DNA of 64,000 nucleotides from Paraburkholderia sp. DHOC27 (GTDB lineage: Bacteria > Pseudomonadota > Gammaproteobacteria > Burkholderiales > Burkholderiaceae), in the NCBI RefSeq assembly GCF_003429005.1, contig NZ_QVQV01000007.1:62001-126000 (forward strand), given 5' to 3'. The notes below the pieces were generated by a model. That model was given only the letters and a program-made list of their open reading frames with translations, did not search any database and was not told the DNA's origin. The position numbers and the translations under genes are program-made. Below are positions 34,944-43,714 of this stretch, piece after piece; the first letter of the stretch is position 1; the number at the start of each line of letters is the position of its first letter.

Positions 34944-35330
34944 TCCCGCGCGTTGTCCTTTCGAGCACTGCCTCTGTTTCGTCACTGCATGATGGATTTC
35001 GTTCACATCGAAATGCGCGCGAAGCCACCTTGAGCGCACGAAGCGATATCCACTTTGACGAAAGGGTTGGCGTGCGACGGATTGCATGACCTCCATACAC
35101 GGGATGTCGGACACGCATGCGCGGCCATGTATAGGTGTATACGGCTAAGACGGATGCGTAGATGCAACCGGAGACAGCGGCGAGGAGGACGGCAGTGCAC
35201 GGCTCACGGACGGATGCCACGCAAGCGCGAGTGTGTAGCGTGCGGGTTGTTAAGCGGCTGAACATGATCAGGCCAAGCCAGTCAGCTTGAGCGCACCTGA
35301 ATGAAGCAGCGTGAAATGAGTCAGCAGCGT

Positions 35331-36092
35331 TTATGTCAGGTCGATCTCGACCTCACCCAGCCCTTCGATGCGGCCCTGCACGCGTCCAGCCCCCGCCACC
35401 TTATGTGCGCCCACATACGAGCCCGTCGTGATGGTCCACTCGGGTTCGATCGTGATTCCCATAGCGGCGCAATGATTGACGAACCAGACCAGCAACTCGC
35501 GGGGATCGCCCACGGGATTCCCCGTGGCTTCCGTAACCAGTGACTCGCCATTGAAGGTGAGCCCCAGTTGGGGTGAAACGAAATCGAACGTGCGCGCGAA
35601 TCCGGCGTAGGCCACCGGATGCCCCGTCACCAATGCACCGTTATTCTGGGCATCGGCCAGTTGCGCGAGCGGCGCCACGTCGGGCCATTCGGTAAAGCGG
35701 CTGTCGACCAGTTCGATGGCCGGCAGCACCACGCCCACCAGCGCGAGCACTTCGTCACGCGCATACGCCTCGCGGCGGGGTTCGATGATCTCGCTGAAGC
35801 GAAACGCCACCTCCAGCTCCAGCAGCACGCGGAAAAAGCCGTCGTGGGCCAGCCGGGCCGGTGAGCCGGTCACGAGCGAGCCCGGAATCGGCGCGCCCGA
35901 GGCGGGCCCGCGCGGCGCCCTGGCACCGATTTTCCAGCCGCCGGTGGACTCGCCCAGCCCGGCCAGCACGGCCTGCTGGATCGCATAGGCCGTCGCTGCG
36001 TCCGGCGGCAGGCTGTCTGGCGGCGGCGCGTCGGTCAGTCGATGCTGCTGGCGCGCCTGAACGAGGCGGTGCGCGAGGTCGTATGGCGTCAT
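35331..36092 (-). CDS. 2-keto-4-pentenoate hydratase-like protein (MhpD family)
   Basis: This 253-residue protein belongs to the hydratase/decarboxylase branch of the fumarylacetoacetase superfamily. It has GGWKIGAR, a metal-binding LELEVAFRFSEII segment (near 105-120) and the conserved VLPAIELVDSRF, with the C-terminal NPLxxLxWLANH-like stretch present as NPVGDPRELLVWFVNH. Such enzymes add water to 2-hydroxypenta-2,4-dienoate in meta-cleavage pathways or act as oxaloacetate decarboxylases. There are no aromatic catabolism genes around it, so its substrate is unknown. AGGGA before 36092 supports this start over upstream in-frame ATGs. Confidence 0.85.
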   Translation of the reverse strand: MTPYDLAHRLVQARQQHRLTDAPPPDSLPPDAATAYAIQQAVLAGLGESTGGWKIGARAPRGPASGAPIPGSLVTGSPARLAHDGFFRVLLELEVAFRFSEIIEPRREAYARDEVLALVGVVLPAIELVDSRFTEWPDVAPLAQLADAQNNGALVTGHPVAYAGFARTFDFVSPQLGLTFNGESLVTEATGNPVGDPRELLVWFVNHCAAMGITIEPEWTITTGSYVGAHKVAGAGRVQGRIEGLGEVEIDLT

Positions 36093-36428
36093 GTCGGTCC
36101 CTGATGGCTGGCGCATGGAAAGCACGAAAGTGGCATGAACAACCGGGCCGCGCAAATCGCGGGCCTGCCGCGCGGCTTTTATTGGGTCAATCCGTGTACA
36201 AAGTGCGTGTGTCCAGCGGGTACGGCGCGTTGGCGCCTCGCCGCAACGCGACTCCATCCAGCGAGCGCGCACGTCAATGTACCGGAACGCGGGTCAAATC
36301 GGGGATGCTGCTGCCGCAGTCAAATAAAAAAAGACCACGGTTGCGCGCGCAACCGTGGCCTAGCTCCTTCCCCCTTTATACACCGCTTATGGCGCGGCTG
36401 AAAAACACCTGAATCCGTGTGACGTGGC
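36093..36428. other. Intergenic stretch between MCP and hydratase
   Basis: About 340 bp containing the MCP terminator and presumably the hydratase promoter, which was not identified. Confidence 0.45.
36325..36358 (-). terminator. Rho-independent terminator of the chemoreceptor gene
   Basis: The 24-bp palindrome at 36335-36358 (arms CCACGGTTGC/GCAACCGTGG) is followed, read leftward, by TC and then seven T. It lies 70 bp past the chemoreceptor stop. Confidence 0.88.
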
Positions 36429-38255
36429 CTAGAAGGTTTCCCAATCTTTGTCGCTGCCCGCGGCAGTGCCGGCCAACGACGCCGACGCGCCTGCCGACAT
36501 CACCGGGGTGGCGGACGCGGCCTTGGCAGGCGCTGCGGCGCCGACGGAAGGCCGCAGCGTCACGGGCGCAGCCGTAGCAGCCGCCACGCGGGCCGGCGCG
36601 GCCGCAGCCGGCTTACGCGCAGCGCTCGTCACGGTGGTGGACACGGGACGCCGCACGCTCGGGCTCGCTGCCGAATCGAATCCGGCGCCGAAACCCGCGC
36701 CCGAACCCGCCCGATCGTCGAGCTGGAATACCGCCACCGCCTTGCGCAGCTTGCCCGCCTGATCCTCGAGCGATTGCGCCGCTGCGGCGGCCTCTTCCAC
36801 GAGTGCGGCGTTCTGCTGGGTCACCATGTCCATCTGGGTGACGGCGCGCGCCACCTGGTCGATGCCGCTGCTTTGCTCTTCCGAGGCCGCGGCGATCTCG
36901 CCCATGATGTCCGTGACGCGTTGCACCGCGCCGATGATCTCGGTCATCGTGCGGCCGGCCTCATCGACCAGCGCCGAACCGGATTGCACGCGCTCCACCG
37001 AAGTGTCGATCAATTCCTTGATTTCCTTGGCGGCCGCCGACGAGCGTTGCGCCAGGCTGCGCACCTCACCCGCCACGACCGCGAAGCCGCGCCCTTCCTC
37101 GCCGGCGCGAGCCGCTTCGACAGCCGCGTTGAGCGCGAGAATATTGGTCTGGAACGCAATGCCTTCGATGATGGAAATGATGTCGGCAATGCGCGCGGAG
37201 CTTTGATTGATCTCGCCCATCGTGCCGACCACCTGCCCGACCACCGCGCTACCCTTGTTGGCGATATCCGAGGCATTCGCCGCCAGCGAACTCGCCTGGC
37301 GGGCGTTATCGGCGTTCTGCTTCACGGTGCCGGTCAGTTCTTCCATGCTCGACGCCGTTTCCTGCAGCGCCGAGGCCTGCTCTTCGGTGCGCGAGGACAG
37401 ATCCAGATTGCCCGCCGCGATCTGGCGGGTGGCCGTGGCGATCGACTCGCTGCCGCCCCGCACGGAACGCACGGTCTCGGTCAGACTGCGCTGCATGGTG
37501 GCGATGCCTTCGAGCAGCTGGCCCATCTCGTCACGCGAGTGGATCACCACCGGACGGCGCAGATCGCCGGCGGCGATGGCGTCGAAATGACCCAGCGCAT
37601 CGGCAAGCGGACGGCCAATCGCGCGGCTCAGCGTCAGATAGGAAAACAGCGCGGCGAACAGACCCACCACCACGGCGCCGATACTGAACAGGCGGAAGGT
37701 GGCGAAGGCGTCCTGCGAGTCGTCGAAGCCCTGCTGCGCCTGCGTGAACTGCAGCTTGCGCAAGGCGTCGTCGGCAACCGCCAGGTCGTTGTATTTGGCC
37801 TGCAGGTCCTTGGCACCCGCGACGATCTTCGATTGATCGTTGCCCGTCACGGTCACGGCAAACGCGTCCATCGACTGATGCAGCGAATCACGCTTCGCCG
37901 CCACGTCCTGCGCCACACGGTCTTCGTCCGCGCCGCGCGGCAGGTCGGTGTACTTCTTCCACCATTCGTCCGACGTAGCGCGCATCGACTTGGCGCGCTC
38001 GACCGTCTGCGCGACTTCGGGCGTACCGAACAGGAACGCGGCACGATCGAGTGCCAGACGTTCACGCGCCGCGTAAAGCTCGGCGTTGCCGATGTCCACC
38101 GCGCTTGGCATCTGGTTGGCGAAGGTCTCGTGTTGCGCCCGGTTGGCGTGGCTCATGCCAGTCAACCCGAGAATGCCGATGATCAGCAGCAGCGCGGCGA
38201 GAAAAATCATGGTCACGCCAATCCGCGCCTTGATGGTGATGCCCTTGTTCAACAT
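36429..38255 (-). CDS. Methyl-accepting chemotaxis protein with CheR/CheB tether
   Basis: A 608-residue transmembrane chemoreceptor. TM1 (about 11-33) and TM2 (about 190-212) bracket a four-helix periplasmic sensor, followed by HAMP (RAIGRPLADALGHFDAIAAGDL) and a long cytoplasmic coiled coil. The conserved tip is EGIAFQTNILALNAAVEAARAGEEGRGFAVVAGEVR. A flexible Ala/Pro-rich tail (about 500-603) ends in DWETF, which matches the NWETF/DWxxF pentapeptide that recruits methyltransferase CheR and methylesterase CheB to high-abundance receptors. AGGAAG upstream of 38255 supports the start. The ligand is unknown. Its own terminator follows. Confidence 0.93.
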   Translation of the reverse strand: MLNKGITIKARIGVTMIFLAALLLIIGILGLTGMSHANRAQHETFANQMPSAVDIGNAELYAARERLALDRAAFLFGTPEVAQTVERAKSMRATSDEWWKKYTDLPRGADEDRVAQDVAAKRDSLHQSMDAFAVTVTGNDQSKIVAGAKDLQAKYNDLAVADDALRKLQFTQAQQGFDDSQDAFATFRLFSIGAVVVGLFAALFSYLTLSRAIGRPLADALGHFDAIAAGDLRRPVVIHSRDEMGQLLEGIATMQRSLTETVRSVRGGSESIATATRQIAAGNLDLSSRTEEQASALQETASSMEELTGTVKQNADNARQASSLAANASDIANKGSAVVGQVVGTMGEINQSSARIADIISIIEGIAFQTNILALNAAVEAARAGEEGRGFAVVAGEVRSLAQRSSAAAKEIKELIDTSVERVQSGSALVDEAGRTMTEIIGAVQRVTDIMGEIAAASEEQSSGIDQVARAVTQMDMVTQQNAALVEEAAAAAQSLEDQAGKLRKAVAVFQLDDRAGSGAGFGAGFDSAASPSVRRPVSTTVTSAARKPAAAAPARVAAATAAPVTLRPSVGAAAPAKAASATPVMSAGASASLAGTAAGSDKDWETF

Positions 38256-38860
38256 GCTTCTTCCTGTATCTATTCCATTGAGAGGCTGCGCGTGCAGTAA
38301 GAGCGCCCGCACCCGGCCGCACGTTTCTCGCAAACGGTGGCGCAGGTTTGGCTCCCTTGGTCACGTTTACGGCATGCCGCGGACATAACTTGACGTTTTT
38401 ATATAGTCTGAGGAATTCGTCAAACGGTGCTTGTATTAATTACAAAATCGCGCTGGACGGATCGAGGACGGATCGAGGCTTAAGCTGCAAAGGCCCGCTA
38501 TCTGGGACTTTGGAGCGGACGTGCGATGGCAAGCGTTACAAAGACGGCGGCGTCGGCCGGCTTCGGCGTGCCCAGGAGGAAAGATGCGGAAAGGCTGGAC
38601 GTGGATTGAAGCGGTTCACGTCAGCGAGGGCGCGATGATACCCGGATAGGGGTTCGGTACGGGCCACGGCTCCCGGACACGAGGGTGCCGGAGCGGGATG
38701 AAGGTCAAACACATTGCAGCGCGGCTGACTTGTGCTGTCTGGTGCTGAGTAGTGCGGATCGGTGTTGCCCAGGCTGACGGATGCCCAGCGAGCGCGCCAC
38801 GGTCACGCAGCCGCCTGCGGCTCGGCCCGAACGCTTGCCACTCATGTAAAGGCCGCGGGC
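38256..38860. other. Intergenic region upstream of the chemoreceptor gene
   Basis: About 600 bp with no supported gene. A TTGACG/CGTCAA dyad (38390-38395 and 38418-38423) flanks an AT-rich core. No flagellar sigma-28 promoter was found by eye. Confidence 0.45.
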
Positions 38861-39916
38861 CTAGGCCGCGACGTCTTCCCGGCCGGCGGCCGCACCGGTC
38901 CACGTGGCGGTCGATTCACGCACGATCAGACGTGGCGCCACCACCCGGCGACGCGCCGCTGCCTGCGCCGCTTCGTTCGCGCTGCCCGAATTGCCCGTAA
39001 TGCGATCAATCAGCGTCTGCGCGGCCATCTCGCCGAGCGCCCGCACCGACTGTCCCACCGTCGAGAGCGCCGGATAGGTGAAGCGCCCCAGTTCGATATC
39101 GTCGAAACCGATGATCGAACAGTCACGCGGCACGCTGATGCCCCGCTCCGCTGCCGCGCGCAACGCGCCAATGCCCATCATGTCGTTGCAGGCGAAAATG
39201 GCCGACGGCTGGATGGAGTCGAACAACTGGCTCGATGCGCGGTAGCCGCCCGTGCCCGAAAAATCGCTTTCGACGATCGCACCCGGCGCGATCTCGATGC
39301 CGCGCTCGGCCATCGCGCGGATAAAGCCGTGCACACGCATCGCGCTCACCGCCGTGGCGACCGGGCCGGTAATGCAGCCAATCTTCACATGACCGAGTTC
39401 CAGCAGATGGCGGGTGGCCAGATAGGCGCCCTTTTCATGGTCGATCTGCACCAGATCGGCGGCGAGGCCTTCGATGTTGCGATCCACCACGACCAGCGGC
39501 TCGCGTGCATCCGCAAGCGCCTGGGCCAGCACGGCGTCGTCGCCGGCCGACGCGACGATCAGTCCGTCAATGCGCTTTTCCTGCAGCACCCGCAGATAGT
39601 TGCGCTGCTTGGCGGGGTCGTCATCGGAGTTGCAGAAGAACACGCAGTAGCCGTTGCGCGCGCAACCGTCCTCGATGCCGCGCGCGAGTTCCGCGAAATA
39701 CGGGTTCGTGGCATTCGGCACGACCAGACCGATCGTCGCGGTCGCACGCGCCTTCAGCGACCGGGCGACCGCCGAGGGCACGTAGTGGAGTTGACGGATT
39801 GCATGTTCGACTTTCGCGCGCACATCGGCCGACACCGGACGCGAGTTGTTCACGACGTGCGAAACCGTCGTGAACGACACGCCTGCCACGGCCGCTACAT
39901 CCTTGATGGTCGCCAT
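38861..39916 (-). CDS. LacI family transcriptional regulator
   Basis: This 351-residue repressor has an N-terminal LacI HTH (ATIKDVAAVAGVSFTTVSHVVNN, residues 2-24, with hinge helix near 50 VPSAVARSLK) and a periplasmic-binding-protein-like effector domain (TIGLVVPNATNPYFAELARGIEDG; SIIGFDDIELGRFTYPALSTV). It resembles RbsR/PurR-type regulators for sugars or purines. No sugar operon is adjacent; a perfect PurR-like palindrome lies 820 bp upstream and could mark autoregulation or a lost target. GGAG is about 10 nt before the ATG. Confidence 0.92.
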   Translation of the reverse strand: MATIKDVAAVAGVSFTTVSHVVNNSRPVSADVRAKVEHAIRQLHYVPSAVARSLKARATATIGLVVPNATNPYFAELARGIEDGCARNGYCVFFCNSDDDPAKQRNYLRVLQEKRIDGLIVASAGDDAVLAQALADAREPLVVVDRNIEGLAADLVQIDHEKGAYLATRHLLELGHVKIGCITGPVATAVSAMRVHGFIRAMAERGIEIAPGAIVESDFSGTGGYRASSQLFDSIQPSAIFACNDMMGIGALRAAAERGISVPRDCSIIGFDDIELGRFTYPALSTVGQSVRALGEMAAQTLIDRITGNSGSANEAAQAAARRRVVAPRLIVRESTATWTGAAAGREDVAA

Positions 39917-40852
39917 TCCTCTTGCTCTCCTGCCTGTTTTTCTCGCCGGACGGTGCGACCTGCACCGCGCCGGGCGTCTACATCAGTGACAGATCCTCGC
40001 TGCTACTTCCCTGTTCGGCTTGTGCTGCCCGCTCGTCTTGATGACCTGGGACGATGGCGAAGCGCAACGGCTCGAACCCTCGATCCGCCAGACTTCCCCA
40101 ATCCTGCCCATCCTGCCTCGATTGCGCCCAAATACCGTGCGCGCAGGCACCCAGCGGTACACATGGTGCAATCCCGCGCGCTGCCGGCCTTACACGGGCC
40201 AGAGGCGGCTCACGGAGAATCGCACCGCTAACCGAGGGCTTCCGGGACATCCGGGAGACATCAAAACTCACGACCGACGCAAGCCACGCGCCAGCAAAAC
40301 CGCGCGCTTCCCCCGATGCGAGCGTCGACACGTTGCCTATCTGTGGAATAACGGCGGCGGCGGAGCTTTCTTGAGCGCTTATTGAATTGAATTGTTTAAA
40401 TCAGCCAACCCGGGCCAAAGTCCCTCTGGCACGGCGCTCCAGCGAAAGGCGTTTAAGTGCTGCGTCGATATTCCTTTGCGTTGTTTTTCGTGATCGTTTC
40501 GTGGTCATTTCGTGATCGAAAATGAATCGCTTCGCCAAAGTTATATTCCGGTGTGGCGCGCGAGCTATTTGCGCGCGCAACCAAAACAGCGCCGGACGGC
40601 CTGCGCAGCGCAACAGCGCGATGGGCGCGCGACGCTGATCGGCTCGGCAAAGCGAACGCGCGATTCATACGAAAACCGGCGAACCGGGTCATATCTAAAC
40701 GGATTTCGACCTGCCGCGAGCCGTGTTTTTCACGCAACGCAAACGTTTGCGAAAAACATTCTCGACGCTGGCCCTGTAAGGTGTCAACGATTTGTCGTGC
40801 TGCACTGCACAGCGGACGACGCCGTTTTAGCGTCGCCGCTAGACGTTCACCG
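39917..40852. other. Long gene-poor region between LacI gene and corA
   Basis: About 940 bp. Open frames on both strands (for example 39978-40331 and 40453-40737) lack ribosome sites and similarity. The clear feature is the palindrome at 40738-40751. GC content drops noticeably around 40380-40560. Confidence 0.5.
40738..40751. promoter_or_regulatory. PurR/LacI-type palindromic operator
   Basis: The 14-bp perfect palindrome CGCAAACGTTTGCG, preceded by A, matches the E. coli PurR operator core (ACGCAAACGTTTNCNT) and closely related RbsR-type sites. It is about 100 bp past the corA stop and 820 bp upstream of the LacI-family gene. Confidence 0.6.
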
Positions 40853-41830
40853 TTAGAGCCAGCCGGCCTTGCGGAAACGCCAGAAGAGAAACACGTCCAC
40901 CGAGAACATCACCGCAATGCAAATCGGATAGCCGTACTTATAGTGCAGTTCAGGAATGCTCTGGAAGTTCATGCCGTAGATGCCGGCGATCATGGTCGGC
41001 ACTGCGAACAGCGCCGCAAACGAGCCGAGCCGCTTGGTCACTTCGCTCTCGGCCAGCGAGATCATGCCGAGATCGACCTGGATCGCGGTGACGATCATTT
41101 CGCGCCGGCCGTCGAGGATGCGCACGATGCGCTCGAGGTGATCGTAGACGTCACGGAAATAGGCTTCCATGCCTGAGCAGATCAACGGCACGCGGCCGCC
41201 GCTCAGCTTGCTGACGGCCTCCTGCAGCGGCGCCACGTGATGTTGCAGCATGACGATGCGGCGTTTCAGCGAATACAGGTCTTCGATGATCGCGCGCGAC
41301 GCCGAGACGTTGTTCCTGTCGAAGATGCGGTCTTCGAGCCCTTCGATTTCGGCGCCCAGCGCCTCGAGAATCGGAAAGTAGCGGTCGACGATATCGTCGA
41401 CCAGCGCGTACAGCACGAAACCCGAGCCTTCCTTGAGCAGCGTCGGTTCGCGCTCGCAGCGCGTGCGTACGTCGGCGAAGCCCGTACGCGTCCGCTGACG
41501 CACCGACAGGACGTAGTTCTTGCCGACGAACACGTTCACCTCACCGATGCTCAACTCGTTTTCCGCTTCCAGTTCAACCGTATGAATCACGGCGAACAGC
41601 GAATCGCCATACTCCTCGATCTTGGGCCGCTGGTGGCCGTTCAGCGCATCTTCGACGGCGAGCGGGTGCAGGTCGAACTCCTCCTGCATGACGGCGAGTT
41701 CTTCGGCGGTTGGGTCCTTGAGCGCGACCCACACGAAGCATTCGGGCCGCGCGACGAATTCGCTGATGTCTTCGATGGGAATGTCAGCGAGTTTGCGGCC
41801 ATCCTGGTAGGCCGCGCAATTGATCAGCAT
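40853..41830 (-). CDS. corA: CorA magnesium/divalent cation transporter
   Basis: The 325-residue protein has the CorA layout: a large cytoplasmic N-terminal domain (1-265, including FDLHPLAVEDALNGHQRPKIEEYGD-type sequence in the 50s-70s), a long stalk helix, and two C-terminal membrane helices. The signature YGMNF sits near residue 285 at the end of TM1, followed by an acidic loop (SIPEL) and TM2, ending in a basic RFRKAGWL. It is a homopentameric Mg2+ channel, also passing Co2+ or Ni2+. It appears monocistronic; I see no recognisable Mg2+ riboswitch in the 210-bp leader. Confidence 0.95.
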   Translation of the reverse strand: MLINCAAYQDGRKLADIPIEDISEFVARPECFVWVALKDPTAEELAVMQEEFDLHPLAVEDALNGHQRPKIEEYGDSLFAVIHTVELEAENELSIGEVNVFVGKNYVLSVRQRTRTGFADVRTRCEREPTLLKEGSGFVLYALVDDIVDRYFPILEALGAEIEGLEDRIFDRNNVSASRAIIEDLYSLKRRIVMLQHHVAPLQEAVSKLSGGRVPLICSGMEAYFRDVYDHLERIVRILDGRREMIVTAIQVDLGMISLAESEVTKRLGSFAALFAVPTMIAGIYGMNFQSIPELHYKYGYPICIAVMFSVDVFLFWRFRKAGWL

Positions 41831-42043
41831 GGTTGGATTACCTTGAAATCGGCGGCTTAGCGCGCCGCGAGCTTGCAGGACAGCAAAGGGTGCGCCCGAG
41901 CAAATGAACGGATGACAGCCGCCATGTTAAGGGTTTTACATGACCTTGATGTTCGAGATGTGTCACCGGTAGTTGCCTGGTGGGTGCGTTGCGGGTGTGT
42001 ATGCAGCGCCGTTGGCGGTGCCGCTGCCGCCTGCGGGTCGGCC

Positions 42044-42532
42044 TTACTGGGCGACCCGGTGCAGTTCGATGCGGTGATCGTCGTTGAAGGTGACCGAGGC
42101 ATGATTCGTATAGCGCGGGTCGGCGGTCACCGTGAAGTTCAACTGGATCACGGGATCGAACTGCGTGGAAACGGCGAGACGGTGGATGCCGGGACTGAGA
42201 TAGAACACGACATGCTCACCGTTCATCAGATCGGTAACCTGCACGCCGTCCACGTACACCAGGGCATCGCGAAAGCGCACCACCAGATCGCGTGAACGCT
42301 CGCGGCGCACGTCCACGGCGATCAATCCCGCGGCGGGATCGGTGTAACCCTGCTTGACGATACGCTCTGGCGGAACGGGCTTGAACGAGACCGGCTCGGC
42401 GGGCGTAGTGGCACAGGCGGCGATCAGGAGGACGCTTACCGAGGCGCTCAGGGAGGCTATCCGCGAAGCACTCAAACGGGCGAACATGGTTAGTACAGCG
42501 GTTCGGCTGGCAGCGAGCAGGCGCTTCGGCAT
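42044..42532 (-). CDS. Small putative lipoprotein
   Basis: A 162-residue protein with a long N-terminal signal region and a lipobox (LLIAAC, Cys near residue 40). The mature part starts ATTPAEPVSFKPVPPERIV and has a beta-rich region (FRDALVYVDGVQV, then GEHVVFYLSPGIHRLAVSTQ) similar in style to PEGA-like carbohydrate-binding or envelope repeats; I do not recognise a named family. The signal is long if the first ATG is used (GGGGA upstream); an ATG at 42487 gives a normal-length one but lacks a ribosome site. Confidence 0.72.
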   Translation of the reverse strand: MPKRLLAASRTAVLTMFARLSASRIASLSASVSVLLIAACATTPAEPVSFKPVPPERIVKQGYTDPAAGLIAVDVRRERSRDLVVRFRDALVYVDGVQVTDLMNGEHVVFYLSPGIHRLAVSTQFDPVIQLNFTVTADPRYTNHASVTFNDDHRIELHRVAQ

Positions 42533-42832
42533 GGTACATGTCCCCGGTTTGTTGATTTGTCCTGTAGCGTGCTGTAGCGTGCAGCGTCGAAAAGAGCTTC
42601 GTTGCGCGAGTCCTGCTTCGATGGGCGGCTCATGGCGCTGCTATGGCTGTCGATGAATCGCACGCTGCACAGGCCATGATACCAACGCACCCGCTGCCCT
42701 GGCTTCTCCTCACCTCTTGCGCCGACCGCGCTTCTTCTTCATCATCGAACCGGAAGCGCGCATGCCTCGCGCGCCTTTGCTGATCGGCAAACCGTATCCC
42801 CAGCCAACCGCGCATCGCACAAGGAGACTGCC
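42533..42832. other. Divergent region upstream of cydX
   Basis: About 300 bp. I looked for a cydB remnant upstream of cydX and found none in any frame. A short basic leftward reading (ending MMKKKRGRRKR at about 42713) is curious but has no start signal. Confidence 0.4.
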
Positions 42833-42991
42833 ATGTGGTACTTCAGCTGGATTCTCGGCATTGGCGTGGCCCTTGGCTTTGGCATCATCAACGTGATGTG
42901 GCTCGAGGCCAGTGGCAAGTTCGCACGTGACCCGGCGTCGAATGCGCCGGCCTCGAATTCAGGCACGGCATCGCAGGACTCGCACGCGTGA
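42833..42991 (+). CDS. cydX: CydX-type small subunit of cytochrome bd oxidase (orphan)
   Basis: This 52-residue membrane microprotein opens with MWYFSWILGIGVALGFG, the hallmark of CydX/YbgT, a single-helix subunit that stabilises the haems of cytochrome bd-I quinol oxidase. The Glu in MWLEASG matches the position of the conserved Glu after the helix in E. coli. The C-terminal tail (residues 30-52) is hydrophilic and Ser/Ala-rich. A clean AAGGAG lies 8-9 nt before the ATG. Normally cydX follows cydA and cydB; here neither is upstream. Its stop overlaps the GTG start of the next gene (GTGA), so the pair is translationally coupled. Confidence 0.85.
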   Translation: MWYFSWILGIGVALGFGIINVMWLEASGKFARDPASNAPASNSGTASQDSHA

Positions 42992-43608
42992 CGCATCTGG
43001 TTTTCTTCTGCGGTCACGCAGGCACCGGCAAGACCACCCTTGCCAAACGGCTGATGCGGCCATTGATGCAAGCCACCGGCACCGGCTTCTGCCTGCTCGA
43101 CAAAGACACGCTCTATGGCGGCTACGGCGCGGCGGCGATGGGCATGCTGACAGGCGATCCCAACGATCGCGACAGTCCCCTCTTCCTTCAACATCTGCGC
43201 GACCCTGAGTATCGCTGCCTGATCGACACTGCGCGGGAAAATCTCGGACTCGGCGTCGGGGCGCTGGTCGTTGCCCCGCTTTCGCGTGAAGTACGCGAGC
43301 GGCGTCTGTTCGATCGCGCGTGGCTCGGTGTGAGTGACGAAGTGCAGATTCGTGTCGTGTGGGTGCACACATCGGAAGAGGCGGCGCGGCAGCGGATCAC
43401 GGCGCGCAATCACCCGAGCGATGCCTACAAGCTCGCCCACTGGGAGGAATATCGTCAGCGCCGCTTCGTACCGGACAACGCTGCATGTGAAGGACTATTG
43501 ATGTTCGATACCACCGCGCCGAACGCGGCAGATTACGACGCGCTGGTTGCTGCGATAGTCAACGAGCGGGGGCCGTCAGCGGCAAATCTGCCGCCCATGC
43601 CGGTTTGA
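42988..43608 (+). CDS. P-loop ATPase/kinase (AAA_33-like), GTG start
   Basis: This 206-residue protein begins at a GTG that overlaps the cydX stop. The Walker A motif GHAGTGKTT is at residues 9-17, followed by a helical lid region and RVVWVHTSEEAARQRITARN (near 127-146), as in small P-loop kinases that phosphorylate metabolites or tRNA-like substrates. DKDTLYGGYG near 40 could be the Walker B-like acidic strand. The substrate is unknown. Coupling to cydX suggests a shared condition of expression, not necessarily a shared pathway. Confidence 0.82.
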   Translation: MTHLVFFCGHAGTGKTTLAKRLMRPLMQATGTGFCLLDKDTLYGGYGAAAMGMLTGDPNDRDSPLFLQHLRDPEYRCLIDTARENLGLGVGALVVAPLSREVRERRLFDRAWLGVSDEVQIRVVWVHTSEEAARQRITARNHPSDAYKLAHWEEYRQRRFVPDNAACEGLLMFDTTAPNAADYDALVAAIVNERGPSAANLPPMPV

Positions 43609-43620
43609 AAATGCATGATA

Positions 43621-43644
43621 GCCGCGTCGCATGCACGACGCGGC
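43621..43644. terminator. Hairpin between convergent kinase and dehydrogenase genes
   Basis: Arms GCCGCGTCG (43621-43629) and CGACGCGGC (43636-43644) pair perfectly with a 6-nt loop, 12 bp past the kinase stop. No strong T-tract. Confidence 0.55.
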
Positions 43645-43714
43645 GGGTGCTTCAGCGTGAACGTGTTCGCATCAACGGCTGGGTCGTTTCGAACGCCCAG
43701 CCATTGCACGATAG

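Larger units (their letters stand above)
34408..35330. other. Long intergenic region upstream of prkA
   Basis: About 920 bp without a supported gene. Besides the leader dyad it contains an AT-rich stretch (about 34483-34505) and a degenerate repeat at 34863-34943. Open frames are low-complexity mirrors of the repeats. No RNA gene is recognised. Confidence 0.5.

Noticed and set aside
39978..40331. Leftward open frame of 117 codons in the gene-poor region
   Set aside because: No ribosome site, atypical composition, no recognisable domain, and it overlaps other equally long frames; it looks like a GC-rich chance frame.
40453..40737. Leftward frame of 94 codons starting next to the PurR-like palindrome
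   Set aside because: The position is tempting, but the start lacks a ribosome site and the protein is Arg/Ala-rich without any known pattern.
42713..42830. Short leftward reading ending GYGLPISKGARGMRASGSMMKKKRGRRKR-like sequence upstream of cydX
   Set aside because: It looks protein-like but has no plausible start codon with a ribosome site and would overlap the cydX translation start region.
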